Positions 1 to 8,231 of a stretch of 64,000 nucleotides of DNA are shown piece by piece (within the stretch, counting starts at the first letter, position 1; each line of letters opens with the position of its first letter). Source of the DNA: Roseiarcus sp963730555 (lineage in GTDB: Bacteria; Pseudomonadota; Alphaproteobacteria; Rhizobiales; Beijerinckiaceae). The position numbers and the translations under genes are program-made. The notes below the pieces were generated by a model, which had not been told where the DNA came from, did no database searches, and was given only the letters and a program-made list of their open reading frames with translations. The stretch spans positions 248,001 through 312,000 of the forward strand of contig CAVSSS010000011.1 of assembly GCA_963730555.1 (NCBI GenBank), given 5' to 3'.

Positions 1-764
1 TCGTCGAGATGTTCATCGCGCCGGTCGATTGGGCCGCAGCGGGATTGGGCAGCGTGATTCCGCGATTGCCCGACGCCAGCGCGGTGACGATCGCAGTCGG
101 CATCGTCGGCGCGACGATCATGCCGCACGCGATCTTCCTCCATTCCGGCCTCACACAGAACCGGGCGCCGGCCCGCGACGATGACGAGCGGCGCCAGTTG
201 CTGCGGTTCTCGAACATCGAGGTTCTCATCGCGCTGTCGGTCGCCGGACTCGTCAATATGGCGATGGTCATCATGGCAGCGAGCGCATTCCACGAGGGCC
301 ATAGCGACGTCGCCGAAATCGAGACCGCCTATTCGACGCTGACGCCGCTGCTCGGCGCCGGCGCGGCGGGGGTGTTCCTGACCGCGCTCCTGGCGTCCGG
401 CCTGTCGAGCTCGGCGGTTGGCACGATGGCCGGGCAGATGATCATGCAGGGTTTCGTCGGCTTCCGAATTCCGATCATCGTCCGTCGCCTGGTGACGATG
501 ATCCCGGCGTTCGTCGTCGTCTGGCTTGGCGTCAATTCGACCAATGCGCTGGTGATAAGCCAAGTCGTGCTCAGCATCGCCCTGCCCGCGCCGGTCATCG
601 CACTGCTCATCTTCACCCGCCGCAGGGATATCATGGGCGCTTTCGCCAACAGCCGCCTGACGAATTTCGCCGCAATCGTCGGCGCCCTCTTGATCCTGAC
701 GCTGAACGCCATCCTCCTGCTTCAGACCTTCGGCGTCGACATTCCCGGTCTGCCGAGCGGCTAA
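1..764 (+). CDS. mntH: Nramp-family divalent metal (Mn/Fe) transporter, C-terminal part
   Basis: This is the C-terminal ~253 residues of an Nramp (SLC11-type) proton-coupled Mn2+/Fe2+ importer of the inner membrane. The reading frame is open to the left edge, so the ATG at 9 is not the real start. The diagnostic motif GATIMPHAIFLHSGL matches the family's conserved metal-site helix (usually a Met-Pro-His in TM6), including the Met and the following His. At least five hydrophobic helices follow, ending in a short hydrophilic tail. Full-length family members have about 400-450 residues, so nearly half lies outside the window. The gene ends in TAA just before an intergenic palindromic repeat. No regulatory region is visible. 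Family assignment is firm; metal preference cannot be read here. Confidence 0.85.
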   Translation, partial: VEMFIAPVDWAAAGLGSVIPRLPDASAVTIAVGIVGATIMPHAIFLHSGLTQNRAPARDDDERRQLLRFSNIEVLIALSVAGLVNMAMVIMAASAFHEGHSDVAEIETAYSTLTPLLGAGAAGVFLTALLASGLSSSAVGTMAGQMIMQGFVGFRIPIIVRRLVTMIPAFVVVWLGVNSTNALVISQVVLSIALPAPVIALLIFTRRRDIMGAFANSRLTNFAAIVGALLILTLNAILLLQTFGVDIPGLPSG

Positions 765-769
765 CGGTT

Positions 770-880
770 TCGTCATCGCGAGGAGGCCGAAGGCCGACGC
801 GGCGATCCAGGAGGCGTAGAGCACCCGACGACTCCTGGATCGCTTCGCTTACGCTCGCGATGACGACCCTGGTTCGATTC
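770..880. repeat. Intergenic palindromic repeat between convergent genes
   Basis: The stretch contains outward inverted halves: CGTCATCGCGAG near 771 and CTCGCGATGACG near 855-866, with CCAGGAG/CTCCTGG inside. This is the typical alphaproteobacterial intergenic repeat seen between convergent genes, here the Nramp gene and the ECF sigma gene. It may act as a bidirectional terminator. A diverged relative, with 'cattgcgag', 'gactccggatcgc' and 'gctcgcgatga', lies at 2365-2495. Confidence 0.6.
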
Positions 881-916
881 CTATGAAACGCTCTACGCTC
901 CAAGCGCGGCCGGCGA

Positions 917-1789
917 TCAGTGTATAGCCTCGCCGCTGAGATGCCTGAGCTTCTCCGGATTGCGCATCACGTAGACGCCGGCGATCTTGCCATCAGCGAT
1001 CTCGAATGCCGTCGTTTGCACGCCGTCATGCTCGACGGTGATGAAACCCGGCAGGCCGTTGATGAAGCCGTAGCGCACTGGCGTCGTCCCTGTGAGGACG
1101 CGCGCGATTGCGGTCTGAAACTGCATGACGTCGTCGATCCCTATGAGCGGCCGCTTCGCCGCGGGCCTCTTGCCGCCGCCGTCGGAGTAGAGGACGACGT
1201 CCGCCGTCAGAAGCGACCGCAGTCTATCCATGTCGCCGCTTCGCGAAGCCGAGTAAAACGCAGCGGCGATCTCGAGGCCGTGCTCCCTGGGCATCGAAAA
1301 GCGCGGACGCGCGGCGCGCACATGCGTCCGCGCGCGACTGGCGAGTTGGCGGCATGTCGCGGCCTCCCGACCGATCGTCTCGGCCACCTCCTCGAACCCG
1401 ATTCCGAAGACGTCATGCAGCAGGAAGGCGGCGCGCTCGAGCGGCGACAATCGCTCGAGCGCCATCATCAAGGGCAGCGTGACGTCGTCGATTTGGTCGG
1501 CGTCGGCTTCGACGAAGGGTTCGGGCAGCCACGGCCCGATATAGGTTTCGCGCCGCCGTCGCGCCGACTTCAATTGGTCGAGGCAGAGACGGGTGACGAT
1601 GCGGCGCAGATAGGCTTCCGGTTCGACAATGGCGCCCCGATCGGCGTCGAGCCAGCGCAGGAACGCGTCCTGCACCACGTCCTCCGCGTCCGCGACCGAT
1701 CCCAGCATGCGATAGGCGATGCGGATCAATCGCGGACGCAGCGGATCAAAGCTTAAGGCCGCGTCCTTGGCCGACGTCGCCGGCATCAC
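917..1789 (-). CDS. ECF41-family RNA polymerase sigma factor with SnoaL-like C-terminal domain
   Basis: This 290-residue extracytoplasmic-function sigma factor has sigma2 (about residues 12-80, with YRMLGSVADAEDVVQDAFLRW), sigma4 (about 105-165) and a C-terminal SnoaL-like extension (about 170-290). The three marks of group ECF41 are all visible: WLPEP in the linker, DGGGK in the SnoaL domain, and NPEKL near the end (NPDKL in the consensus). In this group the fused domain, not a separate anti-sigma factor, controls activity, and the partner gene is usually a carboxymuconolactone decarboxylase, oxidoreductase or epimerase. That is what precedes it here: the start codon overlaps the stop of the CMD gene by 4 bases (1786-1789), so the two are translationally coupled. 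The exact activating signal of ECF41 regulators is not established. Confidence 0.93.
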   Translation of the reverse strand: MMPATSAKDAALSFDPLRPRLIRIAYRMLGSVADAEDVVQDAFLRWLDADRGAIVEPEAYLRRIVTRLCLDQLKSARRRRETYIGPWLPEPFVEADADQIDDVTLPLMMALERLSPLERAAFLLHDVFGIGFEEVAETIGREAATCRQLASRARTHVRAARPRFSMPREHGLEIAAAFYSASRSGDMDRLRSLLTADVVLYSDGGGKRPAAKRPLIGIDDVMQFQTAIARVLTGTTPVRYGFINGLPGFITVEHDGVQTTAFEIADGKIAGVYVMRNPEKLRHLSGEAIH

Positions 1790-2250
1790 GCCGCCCGGCG
1801 CTGCTCGAGCGGATGGACTGCCCGAAAGCCGACCTGGATCCGATTCCAGCCGTTGATCGCGACGATCAAGAGCGAGAGCTTCACCTGCTCCTCTTCGCTG
1901 AACTCAGCCTTGAGCGCCTGGTAGACGTCATCAGGAGCGCGCGTCTGAGGCAACAAAGTCAGGGCTTCAGTCCAGGCCAGCGCGGCGCGCTCACGGTCGC
2001 TGTGGAGCGGCGAGTCCCGCCAGGCGTCGAGCAGATAGAGACGCTGCTCGGTCTCGCCTCGCTTGCGCGCGTCGGCCGTGTGCATGTCGAGGCAGAAGGC
2101 GCAGCCGTTGATCTGGGAGGCGCGGGTCACCACGAGATCCATCAGGCTCTCCTCGAGGCCGCTCTGCTTAAGGCCTTGGCTGAACTCGAGCCACGGCTTC
2201 ATGGGCGCCGGCGCAGCGGCGAAGGGGTTCAATCTTGGCGTCATCATCAT
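1786..2250 (-). CDS. Carboxymuconolactone decarboxylase / AhpD-family protein, ECF41 partner
   Basis: The protein has 154 residues with the AhpD-like active-site motif CAFCLDMH (CxxCxxxH) at about residues 51-58, preceded by the conserved VVTRASQINGCAFC helix. Members of this family are thiol-based alkylhydroperoxidase-like proteins, often of unknown substrate. It is the first gene of a two-gene operon with the ECF41 sigma factor downstream (4-base overlap), and a perfect ECF41-type promoter sits 29 bases upstream of its start. The sigma factor therefore probably drives its own operon. The start at 2250 is one of several nearby ATG codons (ATGATGATG) behind a GATGAGGAG ribosome site. A role in peroxide or redox stress is inferred from the CxxC motif only. 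Confidence 0.9.
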   Translation of the reverse strand: MMMTPRLNPFAAAPAPMKPWLEFSQGLKQSGLEESLMDLVVTRASQINGCAFCLDMHTADARKRGETEQRLYLLDAWRDSPLHSDRERAALAWTEALTLLPQTRAPDDVYQALKAEFSEEEQVKLSLLIVAINGWNRIQVGFRAVHPLEQRRAA

Positions 2251-2278
2251 CTCCTCATCAAGGGGCTTCGCAGGACAT

Positions 2279-2305
2279 GACGAGGTAGGTCGGCGCCTTG
2301 TGACA
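2279..2305 (-). promoter_or_regulatory. ECF41-type promoter (TGTCACA-N16-CGTC)
   Basis: On the minus strand TGTCACA (2305-2299) is followed after exactly 16 bases by CGTC (2282-2279). This is the published ECF41 target consensus with the published spacing, placed just upstream of the CMD/sigma operon. It supports autoregulation. Confidence 0.88.
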
Positions 2306-2364
2306 TGCGGAGAGGAATTTTCATGGGCTCCGCATAGAGCAGGACGCCATTGGATTTAACCACT

Positions 2365-2495
2365 GCCGCATTGCGAGGAGCCAGATGGCGTCCGGAAGGA
2401 CGCCATCTGGCGACGGGCTATGGCGACGAAGCATTCCAGAGAACTTGGGGCGCCCGACGACTCCGGATCGCCACGTCGCTTCGCTGCTCGCGATG
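2365..2495. repeat. Diverged intergenic repeat with internal hairpin
   Basis: Between the CMD operon promoter and the PPOX-like gene lies a mosaic of the repeat seen at 770-880. It holds a strong inverted pair, CAGATGGCGTCC (2391-2402) and GGACGCCATCTG (about 2399-2410), flanked by repeat halves. No coding capacity is evident in the stretch 2306-2555. Confidence 0.5.
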
Positions 2496-2555
2496 AACTT
2501 GAGATGATTCGGCGCTGATGGCGCGGCTCGCGCTACCGCTCTGGCGGCGCCAGTC

Positions 2556-3182
2556 TCAATCTCCCTTCGCAGCGAGCTTGGCGCGCAACGCCTGATTTTC
2601 GCTTTCGAGCGCCTCCAGCCGCTCCCGGATCGGCGCGAGCGCCGGCGCAAGCTCGGCTTCGCTGAATCGCGGCGTGATGTGCTGCGGACAGTTCCAGTCG
2701 AACGCCGCAAGATGGATGATGAGGCCGCGCTCAACCTTCGCCCTGTAGTCGGGCAGCATGAGCTTCGCCGCCAGCTCCGGATCGGCGCCGAGATCCCTGG
2801 CCTCGACATGCGCAAAGATCTTGAGGCGACGGCGATGGGGATAGTCCATCAGAAACAGCGCGGCGCGATCGTTGGCCGCAAGATTGCCGGTGCTGATGTA
2901 TTGGCGGTTGCCGCGAAAGTCAGCGATCGCGAGCGTCTTCTCGTCGAGGATGCGGATGAAGCCTGGCGGGCCGCCGCGGTGCTGCACATAGGGCCAGGCG
3001 CTTTCCGAGACGGTCGCCATATAGAGGCTGTCGCGCTCGGCGATGAACGCCGCTTCGGCTTGCGTGAAGCGGTCGGAGAGACGGTCGCCGTGGAAGTTCG
3101 CCCAATGCTCGCCGACGCCGTTCGCCTCCTGAGCGGCGCGGACTGCAGGCGTCCAGGCGATGTCGAGATAGTCATAAGGCAC
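2556..3182 (-). CDS. Pyridoxamine 5'-phosphate oxidase-fold (FMN-binding) protein
   Basis: The protein has 208 residues and matches the PPOX-like split-barrel flavoprotein group: a helical N-terminus (HWANFHGDRLSDRFTQAEAAFI), the barrel entry RDSLYMATVSESAWPYVQHR, then GFIRILDEKTLAIADFRGNRQYISTGNL. The last ~35 residues (RERLEALESENQALRAKLAA) form a short leucine-heptad coiled coil. Family members bind FMN or F420 and act as oxidases or reductases on small molecules; the substrate is unknown. It is transcribed divergently from the LysR regulator at 3299 across a 116-base gap, the usual layout for a LysR target gene. The start ATG at 3182 is followed by MPYDYLDIAWTP, typical of this family. 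Confidence 0.85.
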   Translation of the reverse strand: MPYDYLDIAWTPAVRAAQEANGVGEHWANFHGDRLSDRFTQAEAAFIAERDSLYMATVSESAWPYVQHRGGPPGFIRILDEKTLAIADFRGNRQYISTGNLAANDRAALFLMDYPHRRRLKIFAHVEARDLGADPELAAKLMLPDYRAKVERGLIIHLAAFDWNCPQHITPRFSEAELAPALAPIRERLEALESENQALRAKLAAKGD

Positions 3183-3298
3183 GCGTTTTCCTCCGCGCGT
3201 TTTGGGCCGGACTACGATCCCCGCAAAAAACAGATAGCGTATTTCACCACGGTCAATAATCTTGCGCCATCGGAAGACAATCTTTCAGTATCTGGAAC

Positions 3299-4198
3299 AT
3301 GGATCGTCTCGAAGCCATGTCGCTTTTGGTCAGGGTTGCCGAGTCCGGCAGCCTGTCCGCCGCCAGCCGCAAGCTCGGCGTGCCGCTGCCGACGGTCAGC
3401 CGCAAGATTTCCGAACTCGAAGCGCATCTCAGCACCCGGCTCCTGATCCGGTCGACCCGCAGGCTCGCGCTCACCGACGCAGGCGCGGCCTATGTCGCCG
3501 CGGCGAAGCGCATCCTCGACCAGGTGAACGAGGCCGAGCGCGCGGCCTCCGGCGAACATGCCGCGCCGCGTGGCGAGCTTGTCATCACCGCGCCGGTCGT
3601 CTTTGGCCGGCTGCACGTTCTCCCGGTCATCGCCGAGTTTCTGAGCCAATGGCCCGAGATCGATGTCCGGCTCGTGCTCTCCGACCGCAATCTTCATCTC
3701 ATCGACGATCGCGTCGACATCGCGGTGCGCATTGGCGCGCTGGCGGACAGCGCCCTGGTTTCGACGCGGGTCGGCGCGGTGCGTCGCGTGGTGTGCGGCA
3801 GTCCGGCCTATTTCGCCGCGCGGGGCGTGCCGAAAAGGCCGGAGGATCTCAGCACGCTGACCGCGGTGACGTTTGAGCCTCTCTCGTCTTCCGAGCGTTG
3901 GATTTTTCCCGACCCGCAGTCGAAGCGCGAGCACACCGTGCAAGTGCGCTCCCGCCTCACCGTCAACACCGCCGAAGCGGCGATCGACGGAGCCGCCGCC
4001 GGTCTCGGCGTCACGCGCGTCCTATCCTATCAGGTCGCCCAGCCTGTGTTGGATGGAAAAATTGAGATTGTGCTCGCCGACTATGAGCCTGCGCCCGCGC
4101 CGGTCAGTCTTGTCCATGGCCATCAGGGATTGACGCCGCTCAAGGTTCGGATGCTGCTGGATTTCGCCGCGCCTCGACTGCGGGCGAGACTCGCGTAG
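3299..4198 (+). CDS. LysR-family transcriptional regulator
   Basis: This is a 299-residue LysR-type regulator. The N-terminal winged helix (MDRLEAMSLLVRVAESGSL...PLPTVSRKISELEAHL) covers residues 1-60. The effector-binding domain follows (about 88-295), with the usual LVITAPVVFGRLHVLP entry strand and VDIAVRIG. The length is normal. It lies head-to-head with the PPOX-fold gene; LysR proteins commonly repress themselves and activate the divergent gene, so that protein is the likely target. The inducer is unknown. The start ATG lies at the family-typical position, directly before the helix-turn-helix. Confidence 0.93.
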   Translation: MDRLEAMSLLVRVAESGSLSAASRKLGVPLPTVSRKISELEAHLSTRLLIRSTRRLALTDAGAAYVAAAKRILDQVNEAERAASGEHAAPRGELVITAPVVFGRLHVLPVIAEFLSQWPEIDVRLVLSDRNLHLIDDRVDIAVRIGALADSALVSTRVGAVRRVVCGSPAYFAARGVPKRPEDLSTLTAVTFEPLSSSERWIFPDPQSKREHTVQVRSRLTVNTAEAAIDGAAAGLGVTRVLSYQVAQPVLDGKIEIVLADYEPAPAPVSLVHGHQGLTPLKVRMLLDFAAPRLRARLA

Positions 4199-4212
4199 GG
4201 CCGCCCCGGCCG

Positions 4213-4629
4213 CTAGTGAAACGGGTTCGCCAATTTGACCCCCGAGCTCTCGAAATCGGCGACGTTGCGGGTCACGAGGATGAGGTCGTTCACGAGCGCG
4301 ATGGCGGCGATTTGCTTGTCAAGCGCATGGTCTGGATCAGGAACTCGCAGATAGCCCCAGACCTGCGCAGCGTCCGCATCGAAGGCGAGAATGCGATCGC
4401 CAAACGAGTCGACAATTGTAGCCAACCAAGCCTCAAGCCGTCGCGCTTGGTCAGCGCTCCCACGGCGCCGGATCAGTTCGACCCCACGACGCAACTCGCC
4501 GAGCGAAATAGCCGAAAGAAACACTGGCTCGTCTGAGGCGGCGACCGTCTCGAAAAAGGCAATGACGCCAGGATTCGCCTTGGCCCGCTTGCGCGCCTCG
4601 CTAATCACATTGGTGTCAATCAAATACAT
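4213..4629 (-). CDS. vapC: PIN-domain toxin (VapC/FitB type)
   Basis: This 138-residue PIN-domain ribonuclease belongs to the FitB-like VapC branch. Visible acidic residues are the N-terminal MYLIDTNVISEARK (first Asp), the conserved Glu in SLGELRRGVELI (about residue 47), and the C-terminal DHALDKQIAAIALVNDLILVTRNVADF, which carries the last two Asp. Members cleave RNA, often tRNA, when freed from their antitoxin. The start overlaps the antitoxin end by 14 bases, giving the standard antitoxin-first order. Convergent with the LysR gene; only 14 bases separate their ends. Confidence 0.93.
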   Translation of the reverse strand: MYLIDTNVISEARKRAKANPGVIAFFETVAASDEPVFLSAISLGELRRGVELIRRRGSADQARRLEAWLATIVDSFGDRILAFDADAAQVWGYLRVPDPDHALDKQIAAIALVNDLILVTRNVADFESSGVKLANPFH

Positions 4630-4852
4630 GAGGCGAGCGCTCGGTCGCGTCGACCCGCTCGAAATCCGCGTCGGCGCCGACGTCAGGCATTGAGGCCAGA
4701 ACCTCGGCGAAGGCGCGTCGGCGAGGGCGTGCTAGCGCCGCCGTCAGGATTGCGCGATGTTCCGCTTCCGCGCTCCGGCCATGCGCCCCGGCCCGCTCCT
4801 TGAGCGCCCGAACGATCTCGTCATCAACTCCGCGCACCAGCAGATCGGGCAT
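4616..4852 (-). CDS. vapB: FitA/VapB-type ribbon-helix-helix antitoxin
   Basis: The protein has 78 residues starting at MPDLLVRGVDDEIVRALK, a FitA-like ribbon-helix-helix DNA-binding N-terminus. The C-terminus (FAEVLASMPDVG...) would wrap the toxin. An upstream ATG (4891) exists, but its 13 extra residues are encoded by the operator repeat, and all FitA-like proteins begin at MP-LLVR; I chose 4852. The antitoxin should neutralise the PIN toxin encoded just downstream and repress the operon as a complex. Confidence 0.88.
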   Translation of the reverse strand: MPDLLVRGVDDEIVRALKERAGAHGRSAEAEHRAILTAALARPRRRAFAEVLASMPDVGADADFERVDATERSPHVFD

Positions 4853-4867
4853 ATTTGCGGCTCCAGC

Positions 4868-4896
4868 GATCAATGATATCAACGATATCAACGATC
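4868..4896 (-). promoter_or_regulatory. Candidate VapBC/FitAB operator: tandem 9-bp repeats
   Basis: Directly upstream of the antitoxin, the minus strand reads GATCGTT-GATATCGTT-GATATCATT-GATC: 9-bp units containing palindromic GATATC cores. Position and repetition suit an operator for the toxin-antitoxin complex. This is inference from layout. Confidence 0.5.
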
Positions 4897-4995
4897 GAGG
4901 CAGACGACAAGAGGCGGAGACGCCTCCGTCCTAACGCCGTAAGGAGCGGTTCTGAGCGCGGCCAACGGAAGCCAAAGGCCTGGCTCGGTGACCGC

Positions 4996-6975
4996 CTACT
5001 CAGCCGCCTGGATGTTGGGGAAGGCGATCTCGATCAGCGTGCCCTGCTCGCGGCGGCTCTTGATCGAAAACTCGGCCCTGTTGGCTTCGACCAGCGCCTT
5101 GGTCAGCGGCAGGCCAAGACCCGCCCCGCCCTTGGCTCCGGCCTTGCCGACCTGGCTGAATGGCGTAAGCGCAAGACCGACCTCATTCTCGTTCATGCCG
5201 ACGCCAGTGTCGCGCACGCGGATGACCGCTTGCCCCGCGGCGTCGACGGCGGTCGAGACGATCACCTGTCCGCCCGGCTCGTTAAACTTCACCGCGTTCG
5301 ACATCAGGTTCAGCATGATCTGCTTGAGCGAGCGCTCGTCGACCATCACCCGTGGCAGGCGGTCATGGAGCGAGACGCGCATGATGACCCGCTCCCGCGC
5401 CGCTTGCGGCTGCATCAGCGACACGCACTCGCGAATGACGCTGTTGGCGTCGACGGAGGCGAACGCGAGCTCGAGCTTGCCCGCTTCGATCTTGCCGAGA
5501 TCGAGCAGGTCGTCGGCGAGGCTCATCACGTGGCTGCCGGAAGCGTGAATGTCTTTAATATAGTCCTTGTAGCGCTCGTTGCCGACCGGTCCGAAACGTT
5601 CCTCGATCATCACCTCCGCAAAGCCCAGAATGGCGTGCAAGGGCGTGCGGATCTCGTGGCTGACCTGGGCGAGAAAATCAGTCTTCGCGGCGCTGGCGGC
5701 CTCGGCGGCCTCGCGGGCGGCGATGAGGCGCCGTTCCGTCTCGCGCTCGCGGCGAAGGTCGCGCAAAAGCGCGCAAAACTGCGGGGCGTCACTGGGGCCG
5801 ATGCGCGCCAGCGTCAGCGCCAACGGGATCGAGGCGCCGTCACGATCCCGCCCGACGACCTGCAGCGGCCGAAATGCTTCGGCTTCGCCGCCGCCGCGGC
5901 TCAAGCTTTCGAGCCTTGCGGTGGCCTCGGGATGGCTCTGCGGCGCGAGCAGCATCAACAGGCTTTCGCCGGCGATCTCGTTCTGATGGTAGCCGAACAG
6001 GCGCTCCGCCGGCGCGTTCAAGGACAGGATGCGGCCGGCCAGGTCAAGCGTCACGGCGCCGTCGCTCGCCCGGTCGAGCATCGCCTGAAGGTCGCTGGTC
6101 GCCAAACCGCCGGGGCCCGCCGCCTCGCTCTCGGCGACGCGCATTCTCGCTCTCAGCTCCGCTTCCAGCGAGCGACGCAGCGTGATCAGGGTCGCGGGCG
6201 CGCCGTCCCAGCCGATCACCTGCGCGTGGCCGTCGACGGACAAGATTTGACCATCTCCTCTAACGACCGCGACCGCGCCGACGTCTTCCACCGCCATCGC
6301 TTGCGGATCGCGGTCGCGGAACATCTTGGTCAGCGCATTCGCCGCCTGAAATTCTGCGAAATCACGATAACCGATGAGCTCGAGCAGCGTCCGATTAGCG
6401 TAGAGCGCGCGGCCGTCGCGGGCGACCAAGGCGCCGACCGGAAGACGGTCCAGAACCGCGCTTGCGTTGCGCCGAACCTCATCGTCGTCCGCGCCCCGGG
6501 CCATCGCAACATCGCCTTCGCCCGTCGACTGCTCGGCGCGGGCGTCGGTCGCAAGTTCCCGTCGGCTGTTGGCGCCCGCCCCTTCGTCGGACGAGTCGTC
6601 ACGCGAAGCCGGCGCGCGGCCGACCAGAGCGCGCGCAATTTCCCGGAATGCATCGCGCTCGCTGCGGCTAAGCTCCACGCTCTCAGCCGAAAAGCTCGGC
6701 GCCGATTCACGGGCCAGCGCGTCAAGCGCGCCCGGGCGGATCGGAACGATGTTGGACGAGACCGCGGGCGCCGGATGGCGAAGAACGTAGATCGCCGCGG
6801 TGCGTTCAGGCGATGGCGGCGGAGGCCCGCTCGCCGAGGAGCGCTCGATGAGATCCGGTTGCACAGTCTCCGTTACCGTCGCGATGGAGTCGCTCGGCTT
6901 GGTGAGGCCCGCAGCCGATTCGGCCCCGTTCGCCTCGGGCGAGACGTCGAGCGGCGGAACGTCGCGAGCATCCAT
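4996..6975 (-). CDS. pdhS: PdhS/PleC-type sensor histidine kinase, C-terminal two-thirds (frame 2 of a split gene)
   Basis: The 659 residues from MDARDVPPLD hold a disordered stretch, two PAS domains (about residues 170-280 and 310-430), and a HisKA/HATPase core. The H-box is VSHEIRTPLHAILGFAEVM. The ATP site shows the N-box LNLMSNAVKFNEPGG, G1 VRDTGVGM and G2 KGGAGLGLPLTKALVE. The sequence around GNERYKDYIKDIHASG is typical of PdhS/PleC/DivJ kinases of Hyphomicrobiales, which act on DivK/PleD and feed into CtrA control of the cell cycle. The preceding reading frame (6986-8167) carries the N-terminus. The frames meet 12 bases apart and one base out of register, so this is probably one ~1050-residue protein interrupted by an indel. 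Reinitiation at 6975 without a good ribosome site is less likely. Confidence 0.85.
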   Translation of the reverse strand: MDARDVPPLDVSPEANGAESAAGLTKPSDSIATVTETVQPDLIERSSASGPPPPSPERTAAIYVLRHPAPAVSSNIVPIRPGALDALARESAPSFSAESVELSRSERDAFREIARALVGRAPASRDDSSDEGAGANSRRELATDARAEQSTGEGDVAMARGADDDEVRRNASAVLDRLPVGALVARDGRALYANRTLLELIGYRDFAEFQAANALTKMFRDRDPQAMAVEDVGAVAVVRGDGQILSVDGHAQVIGWDGAPATLITLRRSLEAELRARMRVAESEAAGPGGLATSDLQAMLDRASDGAVTLDLAGRILSLNAPAERLFGYHQNEIAGESLLMLLAPQSHPEATARLESLSRGGGEAEAFRPLQVVGRDRDGASIPLALTLARIGPSDAPQFCALLRDLRRERETERRLIAAREAAEAASAAKTDFLAQVSHEIRTPLHAILGFAEVMIEERFGPVGNERYKDYIKDIHASGSHVMSLADDLLDLGKIEAGKLELAFASVDANSVIRECVSLMQPQAARERVIMRVSLHDRLPRVMVDERSLKQIMLNLMSNAVKFNEPGGQVIVSTAVDAAGQAVIRVRDTGVGMNENEVGLALTPFSQVGKAGAKGGAGLGLPLTKALVEANRAEFSIKSRREQGTLIEIAFPNIQAAE

Positions 6976-6985
6976 TGGCGGAGGC

Positions 6986-8167
6986 TCAAGAGTTCGGTTC
7001 GACCGGCCACGCCGGGGTTTCGAGCGCATGAACATTGGCTTCAGGCTCGCCCATCGGCCACGAGGGCGTCGGATCGAGGGACATGATCTGGGTCGCGGCG
7101 ATCCCCACTCCGTCCGCCTCAAGCAAGGACTGAGGCGCATGAAGGCCGTCTGTCGGCGAAAATCCGGGGTTCGGTTCGACCGGCGCCGCGGCGCTGTCGT
7201 TCGCCTGGACCTTAGCCTCAAGCTCGCTCGTCGGTGACGAGGGTTTGGGTTCGAATGTCTCAGGCGACGTCGATCGAGCGTCAAGCTCTTCCGACACCTG
7301 GCCATCGGACACAGGGACAGTTTCGATCTCCTCTCCTAGCACGCCGAAACCTCGGTAGCCCAAAAATTCGCGATGACGGCCGAACATCGGCGCGGCGGAT
7401 AGCGCGATCAGCCGGCGCCGACCACGCTCCGAGAGGGGCCACTCAAGGATGAGGCGGGAGAAGGTTTGACGCTCGCCCAGCACGCCGATGAGTTCCTCGC
7501 CGCGATCCAATCCGACGCGGCTGAAGAGAGCCTCGACGGACTCGCCGCGCTCAGGCGCGTTGGCCCCAACCGCAGCGACCAGCACAGGATGCGACGCGCC
7601 GAAGCGGCCCTCCTCGTCAAGGGTCCACAGGAAGCGTGAATTAGGCGGCGCCGCGCTTGTCGATTGCGGCGCCGGTTTTTCGCCCAAATCGGGCGCCGAC
7701 ATGTCTTCCGGCTGCGAGGCTTTGTGGCCCGCGCCAAGCGTGGGCGGATCGTCGCCCGCAAGGCCCAGGGCCGGAACCGAAGCCAGAAGCCAGGTCGCGC
7801 CTTCCGGTCCGGCACTGCGGACGCAGCGCAAGTTGACGTTGGCCAGGCGCCGATCGACGACAACGCGCATCGGCTCGAGACGCGGCGCCTCGCCAATGGG
7901 GAGCGTCGCCATGAGGCGCCGCAGACGCCGCGCCAACGGTCCCTGGCCCCGCACCAGCCGAGCTTCGAGCGCCTCGCAATCCTTGGCGCCGAACAGGGCG
8001 AGCATGTCCGGACTCGCGCTCACGAGAAGGCCCGGCGGGGACAGGATCGCAAGCCTCGCCCGATCTTTCCGCCATGCCTCTGGCGCGTCATGTCTCAACG
8101 CCGCAGCGGCTTGTTCACACGACGGCGCCGTGAGGTTGGCGGCGGACGATGGCGGCGAATGGGTCAA
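6986..8167 (-). CDS. PdhS-type kinase, N-terminal part (frame 1 of a split gene)
   Basis: The 393 residues contain a PAS-like sensory region (about 40-130, RARLAILSPPGLLVSASPDM), a second sensory stretch around FLWTLDEEGRFGASHPVLVA, and a long Pro/Glu/Ala-rich linker ending in WPVEPNS. The linker resembles that of full-length PdhS proteins, and the next frame continues with EPPPMDARD. Combined length and domain order match one PdhS-like kinase. The apparent start is TTG (8167); there is no in-frame ATG upstream before a stop. Upstream lies a CtrA-like box at 8232-8246. Whether the break is a real mutation or a sequencing indel cannot be decided here. Confidence 0.7.
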   Translation of the reverse strand: MTHSPPSSAANLTAPSCEQAAAALRHDAPEAWRKDRARLAILSPPGLLVSASPDMLALFGAKDCEALEARLVRGQGPLARRLRRLMATLPIGEAPRLEPMRVVVDRRLANVNLRCVRSAGPEGATWLLASVPALGLAGDDPPTLGAGHKASQPEDMSAPDLGEKPAPQSTSAAPPNSRFLWTLDEEGRFGASHPVLVAAVGANAPERGESVEALFSRVGLDRGEELIGVLGERQTFSRLILEWPLSERGRRRLIALSAAPMFGRHREFLGYRGFGVLGEEIETVPVSDGQVSEELDARSTSPETFEPKPSSPTSELEAKVQANDSAAAPVEPNPGFSPTDGLHAPQSLLEADGVGIAATQIMSLDPTPSWPMGEPEANVHALETPAWPVEPNS

Positions 8168-8231
8168 AGTCGGCGCTCGTGAGTGGACATCGGATCGGCG
8201 CAGTCACACGGCCGACGATTTGGGCTTTATC

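Noticed and set aside
4855..7086. 743-codon plus-strand frame
   Set aside because: Antisense to the PdhS kinase; Arg/Ala-rich low-information translation typical of high-GC antisense frames.
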